Below, piece by piece: positions 44,560 to 64,000 of a stretch of 64,000 nt of DNA. The notes under the pieces are model-generated. The model did not search any database and was not told the DNA's origin. It saw nothing but the letters and a program-made list of their open reading frames with translations. The translations under genes and the position numbers were made by a program. Position 1 is the first letter of the stretch. Each line of letters opens with the position of its first letter. The stretch comes from Eutreptiella sp. 'Long Island Sound 2002' (taxonomy: Eukaryota > Euglenozoa > Euglenophyceae > Eutreptiales > Eutreptiaceae). The stretch is taken from the NCBI GenBank assembly GCA_964036045.1, contig OZ038379.1, positions 181,118,436-181,182,435 of the forward strand, given 5' to 3'.

Positions 44560-45075
44560 CGAATTTGCTCCGTGTTGGCACATACCGGATGTCCCCGAGA
44601 GATAGGGCTACATATCCAATACAATCTCGTGGTCCCCAGGACGAAGAGGATTCAATATGGCCGCATAACCCTTCTAGGAACCCCAAGATGGCAAGGGTAA
44701 TGTAGCCAACGATTGATACCCACCCTTGGGGACCGTGAGACAGCACATGTTATGCAGCCATATCTAATCCTCCCAGTTATGGGACCAAAGACGGTAGGGT
44801 TAATGGAGCTAGTTTGATTCCTCCCCGCACTGGGGACCCAAGAAGGTGGGGGATATGTCGCCATATTGAACCTGCCCCAACCTTGGAGACCCCAAGACAG
44901 CAGGGGTGCGGCCATATTGATTCCTCCACCATGAGGACTTTGGTGCGGCAGGGGTTATGCAGCCAAATTTATTCATCCGTGGGGCGGTACGGGTGACTTA
45001 GCCATCCTGCTTCATGCAGCCAAATTTATTCATCCGTGGGGCGGTACGGGTGACTTAGCCATCCTGCTTCATCCC
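44560..45075. repeat. Strongly divergent satellite-like block
   Basis: Degenerate units of about 70-85 bp built on CATATTGAATCCTCC, TGGGGACCCCAAGA and GGCAGGGGTTATGCAGCC. The GGGGACCCC and CCCTGC/GCAGGG parts recall the 85-bp satellite in inverted order. Relationship to it is possible but not certain. Confidence 0.5.
44957..45072. repeat. 57-bp exact tandem duplication
   Basis: GCAGCCAAATTTATTCATCC and the following 37 bases occur twice with no difference, so the duplication is recent. Confidence 0.9.
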
Positions 45076-45307
45076 CACTATGGGGATCCCCCGCAGCAAT
45101 GAGAAGGCTGGGCGCAAAACAGCGGCACCCAAAACATACACCTCGTGCCCGTATTGACTGATTGGCAACCTGCCGCCCCCCTGCTGCTCTTGGCGTAGCG
45201 TCACATCTCCAAACACGGCTGCCCCTTGGGGCCCTCTATGGTATCCCCCCGCCCCGTCAGATCACCCCCCTTTCGTCATGCCCCCACTACCTCCCCCCTT
45301 CCCCCCT

Positions 45308-46027
45308 CGAGAACAACCCTAAAAGCACGGAGAATGACGCAAACAACGTTGACAAGGGCACGAGGGTGCCACCGGCGCACCGCGCACACTGCGTCCTTCA
45401 AGTGTCCCGGGTTGTACGCCGGGCTGCAGAGCATGGCCCCAGGGCTTGAGGCGGAGCGACAGGGTGACTTGCAGCGCCACAGGCGTGCCAATGCGCTGCA
45501 GCCATGTGCACATGCCCTGGTGGCCTGTGCGCACCGCACGCACCGCGCGGGCGGCGCCCTCATGGTTCACCCAGACCGTCAGCCGACACAAGCAGCGACA
45601 CAAGCAGGATGAACGTGCTTTGGAAGTGATGCAAGCCGCAGACTCGGGCAGGAATAAGTGCAGGGCAGACTTTGTTTATAAGAGCGGGGGGGAGGTCTTT
45701 TGGCTGTGAGCCCCCCCCCAAAAAATCTTGACCCAAAATTTGGCTCAGGGAAAATCAAAATTGAATAAGCGGCCCTTTTGTGGGACCCACCCAGCCCCCC
45801 CCCCCCCTTTGGTATTAATTCCTTGTGAACAAAGCCTGGTGCAGGGAAGGGGCGACAAGTGGCAGGACAGGCATCAGGTCCCTCCCCAAAATACCATCTG
45901 CAGCCCCAAACCACAGAAGAAACCTGACCTTCAGGGACAGCCAAAAGGGGTAACCTCCGAATTCGATGCCTCCAAAAATTGCCAGAGCAACACCTCGTGT
46001 TGCCATGAGAAGGGGCGTTGTCCGCAC
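45308..46027. mobile_element. MITE of the GAGAACAACAC family, disrupted copy
   Basis: Left end CGAGAACAACCC, internal segments CAGCCGACACAAGCAGCGAC and TGGCAGGACAGGCATCAGGT shared with 53097-53431, and a worn right end near 46015. Compared with that copy it carries at least two insertions (about 45360-45560 and 45666-45840). Confidence 0.5.
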
Positions 46028-46444
46028 AGGGGGGGCGGGGGAGGGGTACAACCAGCACCGGGCACTGGTTGTACTGCCCACCCCGCCTTCGTGGAATCCC
46101 CCCACCCCAGAGCACACGAACACCCTCGGAGGATGCCGTACAAGCGGTGTTCCTTCATTTTGGGTGGTCGCAATGACCCAAAAAAAGGCTTCTCAGAAAT
46201 TTCAATTTGTTTGAAGAGGAAAACCATCGAAGTCTCGCCACTTTCCCGCCGAGGACGGCGCGACCCACTTTCGTTGCCCACAGGCGTGTGTCTCTCGGGA
46301 GCGCGGCGGACAAGTGCCGCCACTCTGTCTGGAACTCCGGCCGGTCTGCTGCGGCCATCGATGCCCCTTGCCCCTCGGCCCTTCTGCTCCAATGCCTTGC
46401 ATCTGTGTGCCCCCTCTGCGCCTCTGCCGCTCCCCCCCCCCCCC
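46028..46444. other. No gene seen
   Basis: GC-rich with a 15-nt C run (46432-46446). Frames are compositional. Confidence 0.35.
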
Positions 46445-46575
46445 CCGCAGTGTCCATTTTATGCCCCTGTTGGCCTCTGCTGGTGTACCAAGAATTTTAA
46501 ATTTTTAGTCTGATGCTTGCCATAGGTCCCAGTGTCCGAATTTATGCCCCTGTTGGCCTCCGCTGCTGTACCAGG
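46445..46575. repeat. Dispersed repeat with internal duplication (copy 2)
   Basis: TTTATGCCCCTGTTGGCCTC occurs twice around TTTAAATTTTTAGTCTGATG, the arrangement seen at 30035-30165. Confidence 0.65.
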
Positions 46576-46962
46576 GTTAGAAATTGGGTGGCCACTCACT
46601 CCCCTCTCTCTCCCTCACCTCCCAAGCGTCGTGCTCTTGGCCCAAGAAGAGATTCTGCTCGCCCCCCACCCTTTCCTGTTCCCCACTCCTTTGAGCTGAG
46701 CGACGACCCAGTGGCCCGGGAGGAGAGAAGGACAGGCAGGCGGAGCGCAGTGCCCGCAGGCGAACCACATCCCGCTGCCGTGCCCGGACAGGGGCGGCCC
46801 TGCGCGTCCGGATCGATGATTTCCGCCGCATCCTTCGGCAAGGGGCTGGCGTGCCCGCTGCTCTGCGGCCCCAGGGCAAGGCCCCTCGAGGGACCGGGCA
46901 TGGCCAGTGCTCCGGCCTTTGGGTGCCACTGCCCGCATCAGCGTGCCCCGCAATGAACCCCC

Positions 46963-47165
46963 GTGTGACATTCCGTCGGGTTGTTGCTCCTTTACGGGGC
47001 CCTGGACAGTCACCCGTTCTTCCCTTCGCATGCTGCGTCGGGTCGCTGCTTTCTGTCGGCCGCTGCGGCCGGTGCTCCTGCTGGTGTCGTTTCCGCGTTC
47101 GCGGAGCCCAGTGGTCGGTGTGCCGGGGCTGTGCGGGATGTGGCGGGATGTGCCGTTTGCGTGTC
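46963..47165. repeat. Dispersed repeat R1, copy 1
   Basis: Begins GTGTGACATTCCGTCGGGTT, then ACGGGGCCCTGGACAGTCAC and TGCGTCGGGTCGCTGC. It ends at GCGTGTCCCCC. Related copies are at 48476, 56716 and 61554, with one interrupted copy at 58490/61291. Non-coding; no terminal repeats recognised. Confidence 0.8.
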
Positions 47166-48475
47166 CCCCCCCCCCTCAAGGGGATACATTAGAAGAAAAG
47201 CGGCATCAGAAGGGGCCCCAAAAGCGGTTAAGTTAGAGGGTTGCCAAAGCCGCTGAGGGCGGTTACTGTCGGGTAGAAATGCCATGGAAGCTTGCGGTTG
47301 CGATCAGGGAGAGAGAAGCTGAGCCATAGACTGGAAGCCCTGGAGGGCGGTCAACCCCGAAGGAACTCTGGGCCACTGCACGTGTCCACAGGAGGCAGTC
47401 AGCACAAAGCGCAGAACGAAATTTGGCTTGTCAGAGGCCCAGAAGACCAGAGGTACCTTTCTGTCACAAAGAATGAGACGCGAAGGTGCCAGTGGGTAGG
47501 TCACCGACATGTGCAATAACAGTGGCACTGCAGCTGCACGGTGCTGACCACCGCCACGCGGTGACCACCGGACGCGTTTGCCGACTAACTACTGAGCTTA
47601 CATGTTGTAGGGAAAACAGGTGTCCCCTCCCCCGGGCAACCCTGCAACCCTGGGCAACCCCCCCACCCCCCACCCCCAGCCCCCTTTGTATGAGTGGGAC
47701 AGCCCAACGGGACTGTCCATGGCCTTCCCTGTCACAAGAGGTCTTACGGACCGCGAGGCTCTAACCCTCAGAGTGTCCCGAGCGGCCTGGAGCCCGTGGA
47801 TGCTAAAGAGCGGTATGTGGCCGGCGGCTTGCCCTGCCAGGTCGGTCCTCAAAGGGTAGCAGGGGACCCCTACCAAAGGGGGCTTGTGACTCTTAGCCAT
47901 TGGCTCGGAAGAGCATGGACGGCGGGGGGGGATGACGGAGAGGAGGCTACGGAAGTTGAGGGAGTGGATGTCCTGCCGGTTTCCCGCGTCTGTTTGTTCA
48001 TCGCATCCCCATGCCGTTCTGTCTTCCGGCTGCATGCTCCGCCCCCCCCCCCCCAAACAACAAAATTTGCCCCCAACCAGGCAGTGCCCATGCCTCACCG
48101 TGTGAGGATCTACAGTGTGACCAGCCCGATGCACGGGCCGCCCTGTCAACACCCGCCGTGCAGGGCATCCACCCCGGCGTTTAGTAGTGGAGCCCTCCTC
48201 CGGACCATCGCCCGTCCGCGTCGCCCAGACCGCCCCTCCTCGTCTTCCTCTTGACTGCCACTTCCGAAGCCTGTTTCGCGCCAAGACCGTGTGCCCACGG
48301 TCGTCCGCAGGGGGGCACCGCCCGCTCCCCGACCTCCAGTTCCCCGCACTGGCGCATCGGGGCCATGGGGTCGAGGCCAGGCGGTTCCTGCCCATGACGT
48401 ATGAAGTCCGTCCGGAGCGCGCCCGACGTGCACCCAACTCCCGACCGGCACCCGTCGCACCCCATACCCCCCCCT
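47166..48475. other. No recognised gene
   Basis: Contains a C run near 48042. A long minus-strand frame (47598-48542) runs antisense through repeat R1 and has no domain. Confidence 0.35.
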
Positions 48476-48737
48476 GTGTGATTCCGTCGGGTTGTTGCTC
48501 CTTTACGGGGCCCTGGACGGTCACCCGTTCTTCCCTTCGCATGTTGCGTCGGGTCGCTGCTTTCTGTCGGCCGCTGCGGCCGGTGCTCTTGCTGGTGTCG
48601 TTTCCGCGTTCGCGGAGCCCAGTAGTTGGTGTGTTGGGACTGTGCTGAATGCGACATGGTGTGCCGTTTGCGTGTCAGCGGCGCCCAATAATTGGCGTAT
48701 TGAGGATGTGCTGGTTGTTGCTGGGGTCGTTTGACGG
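48476..48737. repeat. Dispersed repeat R1, copy 2
   Basis: About 260 bp, including the 3' part GTGCTGGTTGTTGCTGGGGT missing from copy 1. Confidence 0.8.
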
Positions 48738-48894
48738 TTTTTGCTGTCCACACACCTCTGTCCACAGGCCATCCATAGCCTGCCTCGCTGTGTTTCTGTG
48801 CGGCCCAGGTGCCCTGTTCCTCCACCCCCCATACCCATACCCCCCCCCCCAACGCCCGAATACCCCCCCTCTGCACTGCCCCAGGCCGCCCAGT

Positions 48895-58182
<9,288 letters not shown>

Positions 58183-58489
58183 GCTGACAGTCTAAGTGCA
58201 ACATATTTGTCCCGTGTGAACCACAGCTCACATGCCACTTGCGGCGGTGGGACGTATATTTGGACTCTGGTCGCCTGTCACCTGAGTGTGCAGCTGTACG
58301 TTGCCGCCACGCCCTGGGGCTTGCACGAAATCTGAAACAACCAACCGCCTTTGTTTATCTCGCCCGGGACATCAAGTTGTTCACGTGAGTCCGGCAAGGC
58401 TCCGGCTGCGCCTGCCTCACAGCGCTGGTCACCCAATGTCCAGTCAGAGCTCCACATCGCTTTCAGTCCTCAGTGCCCCCCCCCCCCCC
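58183..58489. other. Upstream region of the methyltransferase-fold gene
   Basis: Expected promoter side of the minus-strand gene. No TATA-like or other defined signal was recognised. Ends in a 14-nt C run (58476-58489). Confidence 0.35.
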
Positions 58490-58534
58490 GTGTGACATTG
58501 CGTCCTTCGTTGGTTTCTGTACGGGGCCCTGGAC
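58490..58534. repeat. Left part of interrupted R1 repeat
   Basis: GTGTGACATTGCGTCCTTCG to GCCCTGGAC. The right part resumes at 61291 after MULE 2. Confidence 0.8.
58526..58534. repeat. Target-site duplication, left (MULE 2)
   Basis: GCCCTGGAC, exactly repeated at 61291-61299. Uninterrupted R1 copies have this word once. Confidence 0.92.
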
Positions 58535-58690
58535 GGGTATTTGGTAAAACTGAGTACCAGACGAGGTAAAACTGAGTAAAATGTGGTAAAACTGAGTAGA
58601 TTTGAGGTAAAACTGAGTAGAAAAAAAATTTTTAAAAAATTTTTTTAAATTTTTTTTTTTTTACTCAGTAAAAAGACAATTTTTTTTTGA
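58535..58690. repeat. MULE 2 left terminal block
   Basis: Four direct copies of GGTAAAACTGAGTA, then A/T runs and TTACTCAGTAAAAAG. The core word is ACTGAGTA here but ACCTAGTA in MULE 1. Confidence 0.85.
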
Positions 58691-58721
58691 AAAAAAATGC
58701 ACAAAAAACTGCACACTTTGA

Positions 58722-58815
58722 TGGTAGGTGGTACTTTTGTTTAAGGGCACAAGGCCCCCGAGTCGATTCCCGGCCACTTGTGTTAGTGGCGCCCCACCCG
58801 GGCCAAACCATCATA
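58722..58815 (+). repeat. tRNA-like A/B-box module in MULE 2
   Basis: TGGTAGGTGGTACTTTTGTT and GAGTCGATTCCCGGCC, spaced like Pol III boxes. Clearer than the MULE 1 copy at 17888. Confidence 0.4.
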
Positions 58816-58827
58816 TATATATATATA

Positions 58828-58957
58828 TCACACAACCGCTTCACCAAGGAGGGTTGAGTACCGTCTGCATGCATGCACAGAGGAGGGAGGGATCACACAA
58901 CCACTTCACCAAAGAGGGTTGAGTATCGTATGCATGCATGCACAGAGGAGGGAGGGA
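58828..58957. repeat. 65-bp tandem duplication
   Basis: TCACACAACCRCTTCACCAA to GGAGGGAGGGA occurs twice with few differences, just downstream of the gene's 3' end. Confidence 0.85.
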
Positions 58958-58976
58958 GGGTGGGGCCAACTACTAC

Positions 58977-59597
58977 TTACAAGTAGTTACAAAACACACG
59001 CTTGAAGATCAAGTCGGCCTTAGTAGCTCTCTTGTGAGGCTTGCCTCTCGGGGTAGGATTCAGCTTGCATCTCTCAAAGAGATCTTCTTTCTTTTCCAGA
59101 TGCAGCTGTCTGCAAAATGCTTGGTCATTTTCCAATTGACCATCAGCATTTTGGGGGTATTGAGGAGGCAACGCATACCACTTCCGACAGATCCACACAC
59201 CGGGACGGGTGTCATCAGTGGCATTGGCATTGCCAGGAGTGGCATGCGTGGCATTGGCAGCAGTAACTGCAGCAAAAGCAACAACAGCAGCAGCAGCAGC
59301 AGCAGCAGCAACGGGGGCCGCCCGGAATTGGCGCAATCCTACACAAATCTCGGACTGACACAAGACAGTGGTATGGAAGGTACAATGAAGAACCTTACAT
59401 TCCTGACACGCTATGGCGGGTGTGCCATCGCAAAAAAAGCATGTGTCAGGGGGGTCTGCAGATTTGGGCGTGGGGTACAACCGAGACACCTCCCAATGCA
59501 TTGACCGGGTCCGGGGTGTGGGGGCCAACTTGGAACCACTGTAGTACAAAGTAGCTTGTGCCATCTCACGCAATAACCACAATCTATCCTGTGGCAT
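58977..59597 (-). pseudogene. C-terminal Cys-rich domain of MULE 2 protein
   Basis: Matches the C-terminal part of MULE 1. It has the Cys/His cluster DTCFFCDG, ACQECKVLHC, FHTTVLCQSEIC, then a poly-Ala stretch coded by a GCT repeat (59280-59310), and ends KADLIFKRVFCNYL. It begins at the point where the Ulp1-like domain has been lost, and is out of frame with the central part, so no single protein is made. Confidence 0.6.
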
Positions 59598-60823
59598 GGG
59601 GTACTAGCTACATTGTCACAAGCAGCTACACCCACATTCACAGAGGGAGTTGGGTGGGTCCCTACAGCAATTTCGGACGGGATGGAATTGGGTGGAACAC
59701 GGTTCACAGAGGGAGTGGGGTGCAAAATGGTCTCGGCATCCACCTCCTTCTCCCACTTCTGTAGCACCCATTTTACCTCATCCCTATCCTTGAACCGTCT
59801 CGCTAGGCACTCCAGTCCAACCAAGCAGTGAATGCACCCGTCGCAGTAGATGCACCACAAATACACGGCCCTATTGCATTGACCACAAGTGAATGGTGGA
59901 CGGTACAGGCGCATTGAGTGCCACGAGGCGTTCCCGCGGGCCAACTCACGCTTCAGGTCTTGGCCAAGGGAGAGGGGTTCTCCATCACAGCTACTGTCAC
60001 TGGAGGAGTCGTCCTCAACAACCTTTTGAGCTCTTTTTCGGCCACCTTTCTTGGCGGGGCTTGCTTGCGACTTGAAGTCACGCACATGTGGCGGCTCAAC
60101 ACGAGAGGCAACTGTCCGCCTCACACGGCCGTACCTAAAGGGCCGGGCGCCAACGTACTTCCATGAGTATCGCAAAGGCACGGTAAAACCAGGCTCCTTA
60201 ACAAGGAGCCATAGCAAGATGCCGTCACAGATTCCAAGGGTGGAGTACGTGGCACATGTGCAAAACTCCGCTGTGACGCGGTGAATACGGAGCAGGGACA
60301 AGAACTGCGCCCAAGTGACACGGCGGCCTTCATTAATGGCGGCGAAGGTGTCCTTCCACCGGGTAACATCACCAACCTCAATGGGGGGGTAGTCACGGAT
60401 GGCCTTGCCATTGGCCCCTCGTTTTCGCGAGGACACACCCTGGTGAAAAAATAGGGCATCACCGTCATCCACAAACACTTTGTTGTTCAGCATCACCTGG
60501 GCCTCCTGCCACATCCATGGGGCGGGCTGCATGCCTCTACCACCAAGTTGTTCACGGCTTTGGGCCCACTGTGTACCTAGGCGGGGTAGCACATCTTTCA
60601 AAAACTCACGAATTCCACGCAACTTGTGCTGCGTGACAAGCTTCAGCGACTGTGCCCTTGCCTCCACCGGTGTACTACATGGAACACCCGGAGGAGACTG
60701 ACCTACAAACCACCCGGACCGCTTGTGGATGTACTGCTCCCGAGCATGGTCCAAATAGTGGGGCGTTGCCGAATAGTGGTCCTCCAATGCAGAGCGGGGG
60801 GCAGAATCAGAAGTGGCCCACAA
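59598..60823 (-). pseudogene. Central region of MULE 2 transposase protein
   Basis: A long uninterrupted frame: DHYSATPHYLDHAREQYI, PPGVPCSTP, HKLRGIREFLKD, APWMWQEAQ, DDGDALFFHQGVSSRKRG, a Ser/Asp-rich linker, the Cys cluster CGQC..WCIYCDGCIHC and RFKDRDEVKWVLQKWEKE. Its 5' end reads straight into satellite sequence at about 60785, where MULE 1 has the DDE core, so the catalytic part was deleted. The rest of the frame is undamaged, unlike MULE 1, which suggests a younger insertion or recent loss. Confidence 0.7.
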
Positions 60824-61070
60824 GTGGGCAAAGTGGCTACCTCACCCCTGCCGTATCGGGGATCCCCACCGCTTCAGAGCGGGGGGCAGAATCAGAAGTG
60901 GCCCACAAGTGGGCAAAGTGGCTACCTCACCCCTGCCGTATCGGGGATCCCCACCGCTTCAGAGCGGGGGGCAAAATCAGAAGTGGCCCACAAGTGGGCG
61001 AAATGGCTACCTCACCCCTGCCGTATCGGGGATCCCCACCGCTTCAGAGCGGGGGGCAAAATCAGAAAAA
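60785..61070. repeat. 85-bp satellite block in MULE 2 (about 3.5 units)
   Basis: Units very alike (AAGTGGCTACCTCACCCCTG, CCGTATCGGGGATCC variant) and different from most MULE 1 units. Placed, as in MULE 1, between the gene and the right terminal block. Confidence 0.95.
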
Positions 61071-61290
61071 AGGGCTTTTTTCTACTCAGTTTTTTACTGA
61101 GTAAAAAAAAATTTTTTTTTCTACTCAGTTTTTTACTGAGTAAAAAAAATTTTTTTTTTCTACTCAGTTTCGCAACTGAGTAGAAACCCCACTTACTGAG
61201 TAAAAAAAACTTTTTTTACTCAGTTTGAAACTGAGTAAAAAATTTTTTTTTTAAAAAAATTTTTTTTTTACTCAGTTTTACCACGGACCC
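61071..61290. repeat. MULE 2 right terminal block
   Basis: TACTCAGTTTTTTACTGAGTA palindromic words repeated among A and T runs, ending ACTCAGTTTTACCACGGACC. Confidence 0.85.
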
Positions 61291-61299
61291 GCCCTGGAC
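61291..61299. repeat. Target-site duplication, right (MULE 2)
   Basis: GCCCTGGAC; see 58526-58534. Confidence 0.92.
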
Positions 61300-61530
61300 A
61301 GTCACCCGTTCCTCCCTCCGCAGAGTGAGTCGGGTCATCGCTGTCCGCTCGGCCGTGGGGCCGGTGCGCGTTGCTTCGTTTGGGTGTGCGTGGGGCGCTT
61401 GGTACTTGGTCCGCTGCGGAGGCGGGGGTCGTCCTGCATTGATTTCCTCACGGGGTCCTGGACAGTCGCGCGGTCTCCCCTACATCGCGTGTGCCGGGTC
61501 ATCGGTGCTCTGGGGTTGGCACGCTTTGCG
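61291..61530. repeat. Right part of interrupted R1 repeat and a worn second copy
   Basis: Resumes at GCCCTGGACAGTCACCCGTT. From about 61437 another diverged R1-like stretch follows (GGGGTCCTGGACAGTCGCGC). Confidence 0.7.
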
Positions 61531-61553
61531 TCGTTTTGCGCCCCCCTTCCCCC

Positions 61554-61760
61554 TGTGTGACATTCCGTCGGGTTGCGGTTTCTTTACGGGGCCCTGGACA
61601 GTCACCCGTTCTTCCCTCCGCATGTTGCGTCGGGTCACTGCGTTCTGTCGGCCGCTGCGGCCGGTGTTCCTTGTGGTGTCGTTTCCGCGGTAGCGAAGCC
61701 CAGTGGTTGGCGCACTGGGGGTTGTGCTGAGGTTGTTGCGGGGGTTGTTTGACGGTTTTC
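61554..61760. repeat. Dispersed repeat R1, copy 4
   Basis: GTGTGACATTCCGTCGGGTT to GTTTGACGGTTTT. A 16-nt C run follows at 61859-61874. Confidence 0.8.
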
Positions 61761-62204
61761 GCTGCCCACTCCCCTCCGCGTTCAGGTCGTCCACCACATG
61801 TCTCGCCGCGTTTCCGTGTGCGTGAGGCCCAATTACACCTGCGTGCCACCTCCCTGCACCCCCCCCCCCCCCTCTGACGTCACATCGCGTCAGAGGAGGC
61901 GTGCACATACCTCTGAGGTCACGCCTGTTGGCACCAAACCAGGCACTGGGTGATGGGCAAAGTCCACCGCAGGTTCGGCGCTGGCGCTGTCTGCATCGGT
62001 GGATCTGCTTTGGAGCTCATGGCCCAACGCGATTTTCTGGACGAGGACCACGAGGCCCACCAGCAGGAACAGGGCTGCCACAACCTTCAGCTGCAGCATT
62101 GGGCACCGGCCGCATGGGACACGGGAAGCACAAGCTGTGAAGCGACCTGTTGGATGACAGAAGGTTGAACGGAGAAGCGCGGGACCCGACCTGAAACACG
62201 GGCA

Positions 62205-62470
62205 GCAGCACACTTTAAGGGGGCGTTTCTGCACAGCGCGCATAGCCCAACAGGAAATTAGCCTTCTTGCGAACACCCTGAAAACCACCCACCAGTGGGG
62301 AAGCATATGTCCATGGGGCAAAAACAGCAGATTCAGAGAGCGATCTGGCATTTTCAGTGTGAAACATACGCTGATTTAACTCATTAACTGAGTTTTCGGA
62401 CTGGGTAAGAATCCGAGTAAACCTGCTTCTGGAAACACAGTACTTACCGCAGTCACCTTGGCCAAGTTGG
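62205..62470. repeat. Dispersed repeat R2, copy 3
   Basis: Contains GGGGCGTTTCTGCACAGCGC, GGGGAAGCATATGTCCATGG and AAAAACAGCAGATTCAGAG as in 54840-55145. Confidence 0.75.
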
Positions 62471-64000
62471 TGCACTGCGAGCGCACTACGAGCGCACTGC
62501 GTGGGCACTGCGTGGGCACTGCGTGCAATGCCAACACAATAAAACCTAGCCAGGGAGGAAGGGAGGAAATCACCCTGCATTTATGCAGGCGTCACAAGGG
62601 TTTTCATATCCTTGGTGATTGGTGGCCGTGGCCAAGCACAATCTGCTGTTGCGTAAGTGTGTTGGAAGATGGTGGCAGCCGTCCGGGGACATAGGCATTC
62701 TGCCTTGACCTGATTGGGGCCCAACTTGTAGCAATATGCAGCACTATGTGGGCCGTTACTGATACGCCATGCTACTGATTCGCGATGATCCGAGAGTGCG
62801 GATGGAGGGTTCAAGTGCTGGCTGGTGTTGCATTGTGAATGTACACAACGTCCGGTGATTCCCCATCATCATAATCCAGCATCCGCCTATAACAAAGAAC
62901 GTGCAACAAAACTGTGTAAAAATGGGCTAAAATGGCTGAAAATGGGTGAAAATGGGTGGCAATTCAAATATGCCACATCCTCCATCCACAAGAAGAGTAA
63001 AAAAATCTGTTATGGAATAACCAACTGGTGAAAAAAGGCCAAAACTAGGGCTCAAGTGGTTGCCGACATACAAAAGTTTGCACTGCGAGTGCACTGCGCG
63101 CACGGCATTCCCCTTGGCCATCAGGGGAAACCGGTCAGAAAAAAATAGCCTACTTTTTGCACAGCGCACAGTGCACCCCATAAATAGTCGCCGCAAAGAG
63201 AGCCACCAAAATGTGCCGAGCACTGGGAGCCCACATGGTCAATTTTGGTTTCCGTGCACGAAAATGTGAAACTCATCCTCTGTGTTTTTGGCCCTTGAGC
63301 CGAAACGTTTGAAAACAACAGGCAACGTCTCCGTGCTTGGTTGTATTGATTGCATGTACCCTTGTTGGTACAGGCACACGGGTTCGTGTCGGGGTGGGGT
63401 GCCGTTGAGAGTGCATCAGATGCGCACATTGTGCTCGTGCTGTGTACGCGTCCTGCCAAGCAGGTGCCTCAACATCGGCAGGGTGGTGGTATGAAATCGC
63501 CGTTAAAAAGCCGCTGGGTACCTATCCCAACGGGGGTAGGTGCTGTGCACACCATGTAGACTGCAGACGTTGTGTGCACTGTACGTGCCATGCACACTGG
63601 AGGTGCTATGTACACTACATGTGATCTACACACTGTAGGTGCTGTGTAGCCAGATGGTGCTGACATGGCTATGCAGCAGCACCCAGAAAGCAAAGACATG
63701 TAAGGAAACATAAGCAATAATACTACACAGCTTGAAGGCTCCTTTAGGTGACAAACCTTGCAATTGGCAGGCAGGTGATGGTGATCCAGAGGGTGAGCGG
63801 AACAGACTAAATCTGACTAAATCTCACGCAATGTTGTTGCATTGCATGTATATTTGTCAACAAACACCAGATAGGATGGGATACCCATAACACCAGCCAC
63901 TGCCCCTGCACAGCAAGGCAATGTGCCAACACAAAAAGGCTTAACATTCTTCCGTCTCCAACATGGTACTTGAATGTACCAACATACGAACCAAATTACA
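62471..64000. other. No recognised gene; R2 fragment and small repeats
   Basis: A partial R2 copy lies at about 63063-63182. Short tandem words occur at 62915-62960 (AAAATGGGTG-like) and 63540-63650 (GTGCTGTGTACAC-like). No coding region is recognised. Confidence 0.45.

Larger units (their letters stand above)
58535..61290. mobile_element. 2.76-kb Mutator-like element (MULE 2)
   Basis: Left end GGGTATTTGGTAAAACTGAG, right end (read inward) GGGTCCGTGGTAAAACTGAG, 9-bp target duplication GCCCTGGAC. It is inserted into an R1 repeat whose empty form is seen elsewhere in the window. Content and order match MULE 1: terminal block, tRNA-like module, (AT)n, minus-strand gene, short 85-bp satellite block, terminal block. 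It lacks the DDE core and the Ulp1-like domain, so it would need a transposase from elsewhere. Confidence 0.92.

Noticed and set aside
47598-48542. A 314-codon minus-strand frame
   Set aside because: It passes through repeat R1 and C-rich sequence, has no recognisable domain, and parallel frames are open in other R1 copies.

Overview
The window is nuclear DNA of a eukaryote. The evidence is spliceosomal GT-AG introns, an APE-type LINE, tRNA-derived SINE-like repeats, Mutator-like (MULE) and PIF/Harbinger-like DNA transposons, and a long satellite array. I see no bacterial gene organisation, CRISPR array or rRNA gene. The few host genes (an F-box/LRR protein, an SCI1-like Lys-rich nuclear protein, a methyltransferase-fold protein) and very long repeat-filled introns fit a repeat-rich unicellular alga or protist, but the lineage cannot be fixed from this sequence. 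G/C homopolymer runs of 12-17 nt recur every one to two kb and have caused several of the frameshifts seen.

Layout. 0-6 kb: remnants of an 85-bp satellite, a 346-bp MITE, and an inverted pair of zinc-finger gene fragments around a LINE endonuclease fragment. 6.2-13.5 kb: a decayed LINE on the minus strand (ORF1, APE endonuclease, reverse transcriptase, RNase H). 14.4-16.4 kb: an F-box/LRR gene built of near-identical 29-aa repeats, with a broken tail. 17.67-29.93 kb: one 12.3-kb MULE-like transposon with matching ends and a 9-bp target duplication. It carries a decayed transposase/Ulp1-like protease gene and about 8.3 kb of the 85-bp satellite inside its right half. 30-39 kb: gene-poor DNA with dispersed repeats, tRNA-like sequences and a second 346-bp MITE. 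39.1-39.9 kb: SCI1-like gene, minus. 42.6-46.6 kb: divergent satellites, a Harbinger-type element related to the MITEs, and other dispersed repeats. 48.9-58.2 kb: a six-exon minus-strand gene that can be joined across all five introns without a frame break (389 aa), with introns full of repeats. 58.5-61.3 kb: a second, smaller MULE of the same family with a 9-bp target duplication, inserted in a copy of another dispersed repeat. 61.3-64 kb: more dispersed repeats, no gene recognised.

How it fits together. The two MULEs share terminal design, gene content and an internal satellite block, so the large satellite is best read as an amplified internal part of a transposon. The short copy lacks both the DDE and the Ulp1-like regions and would depend on another element. 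The three Harbinger-type copies, each with its own 3-bp target duplication, link two internally deleted MITEs to a longer relative that keeps transposase remains. Most of the window is therefore mobile-element history, with two or three host genes embedded in it.
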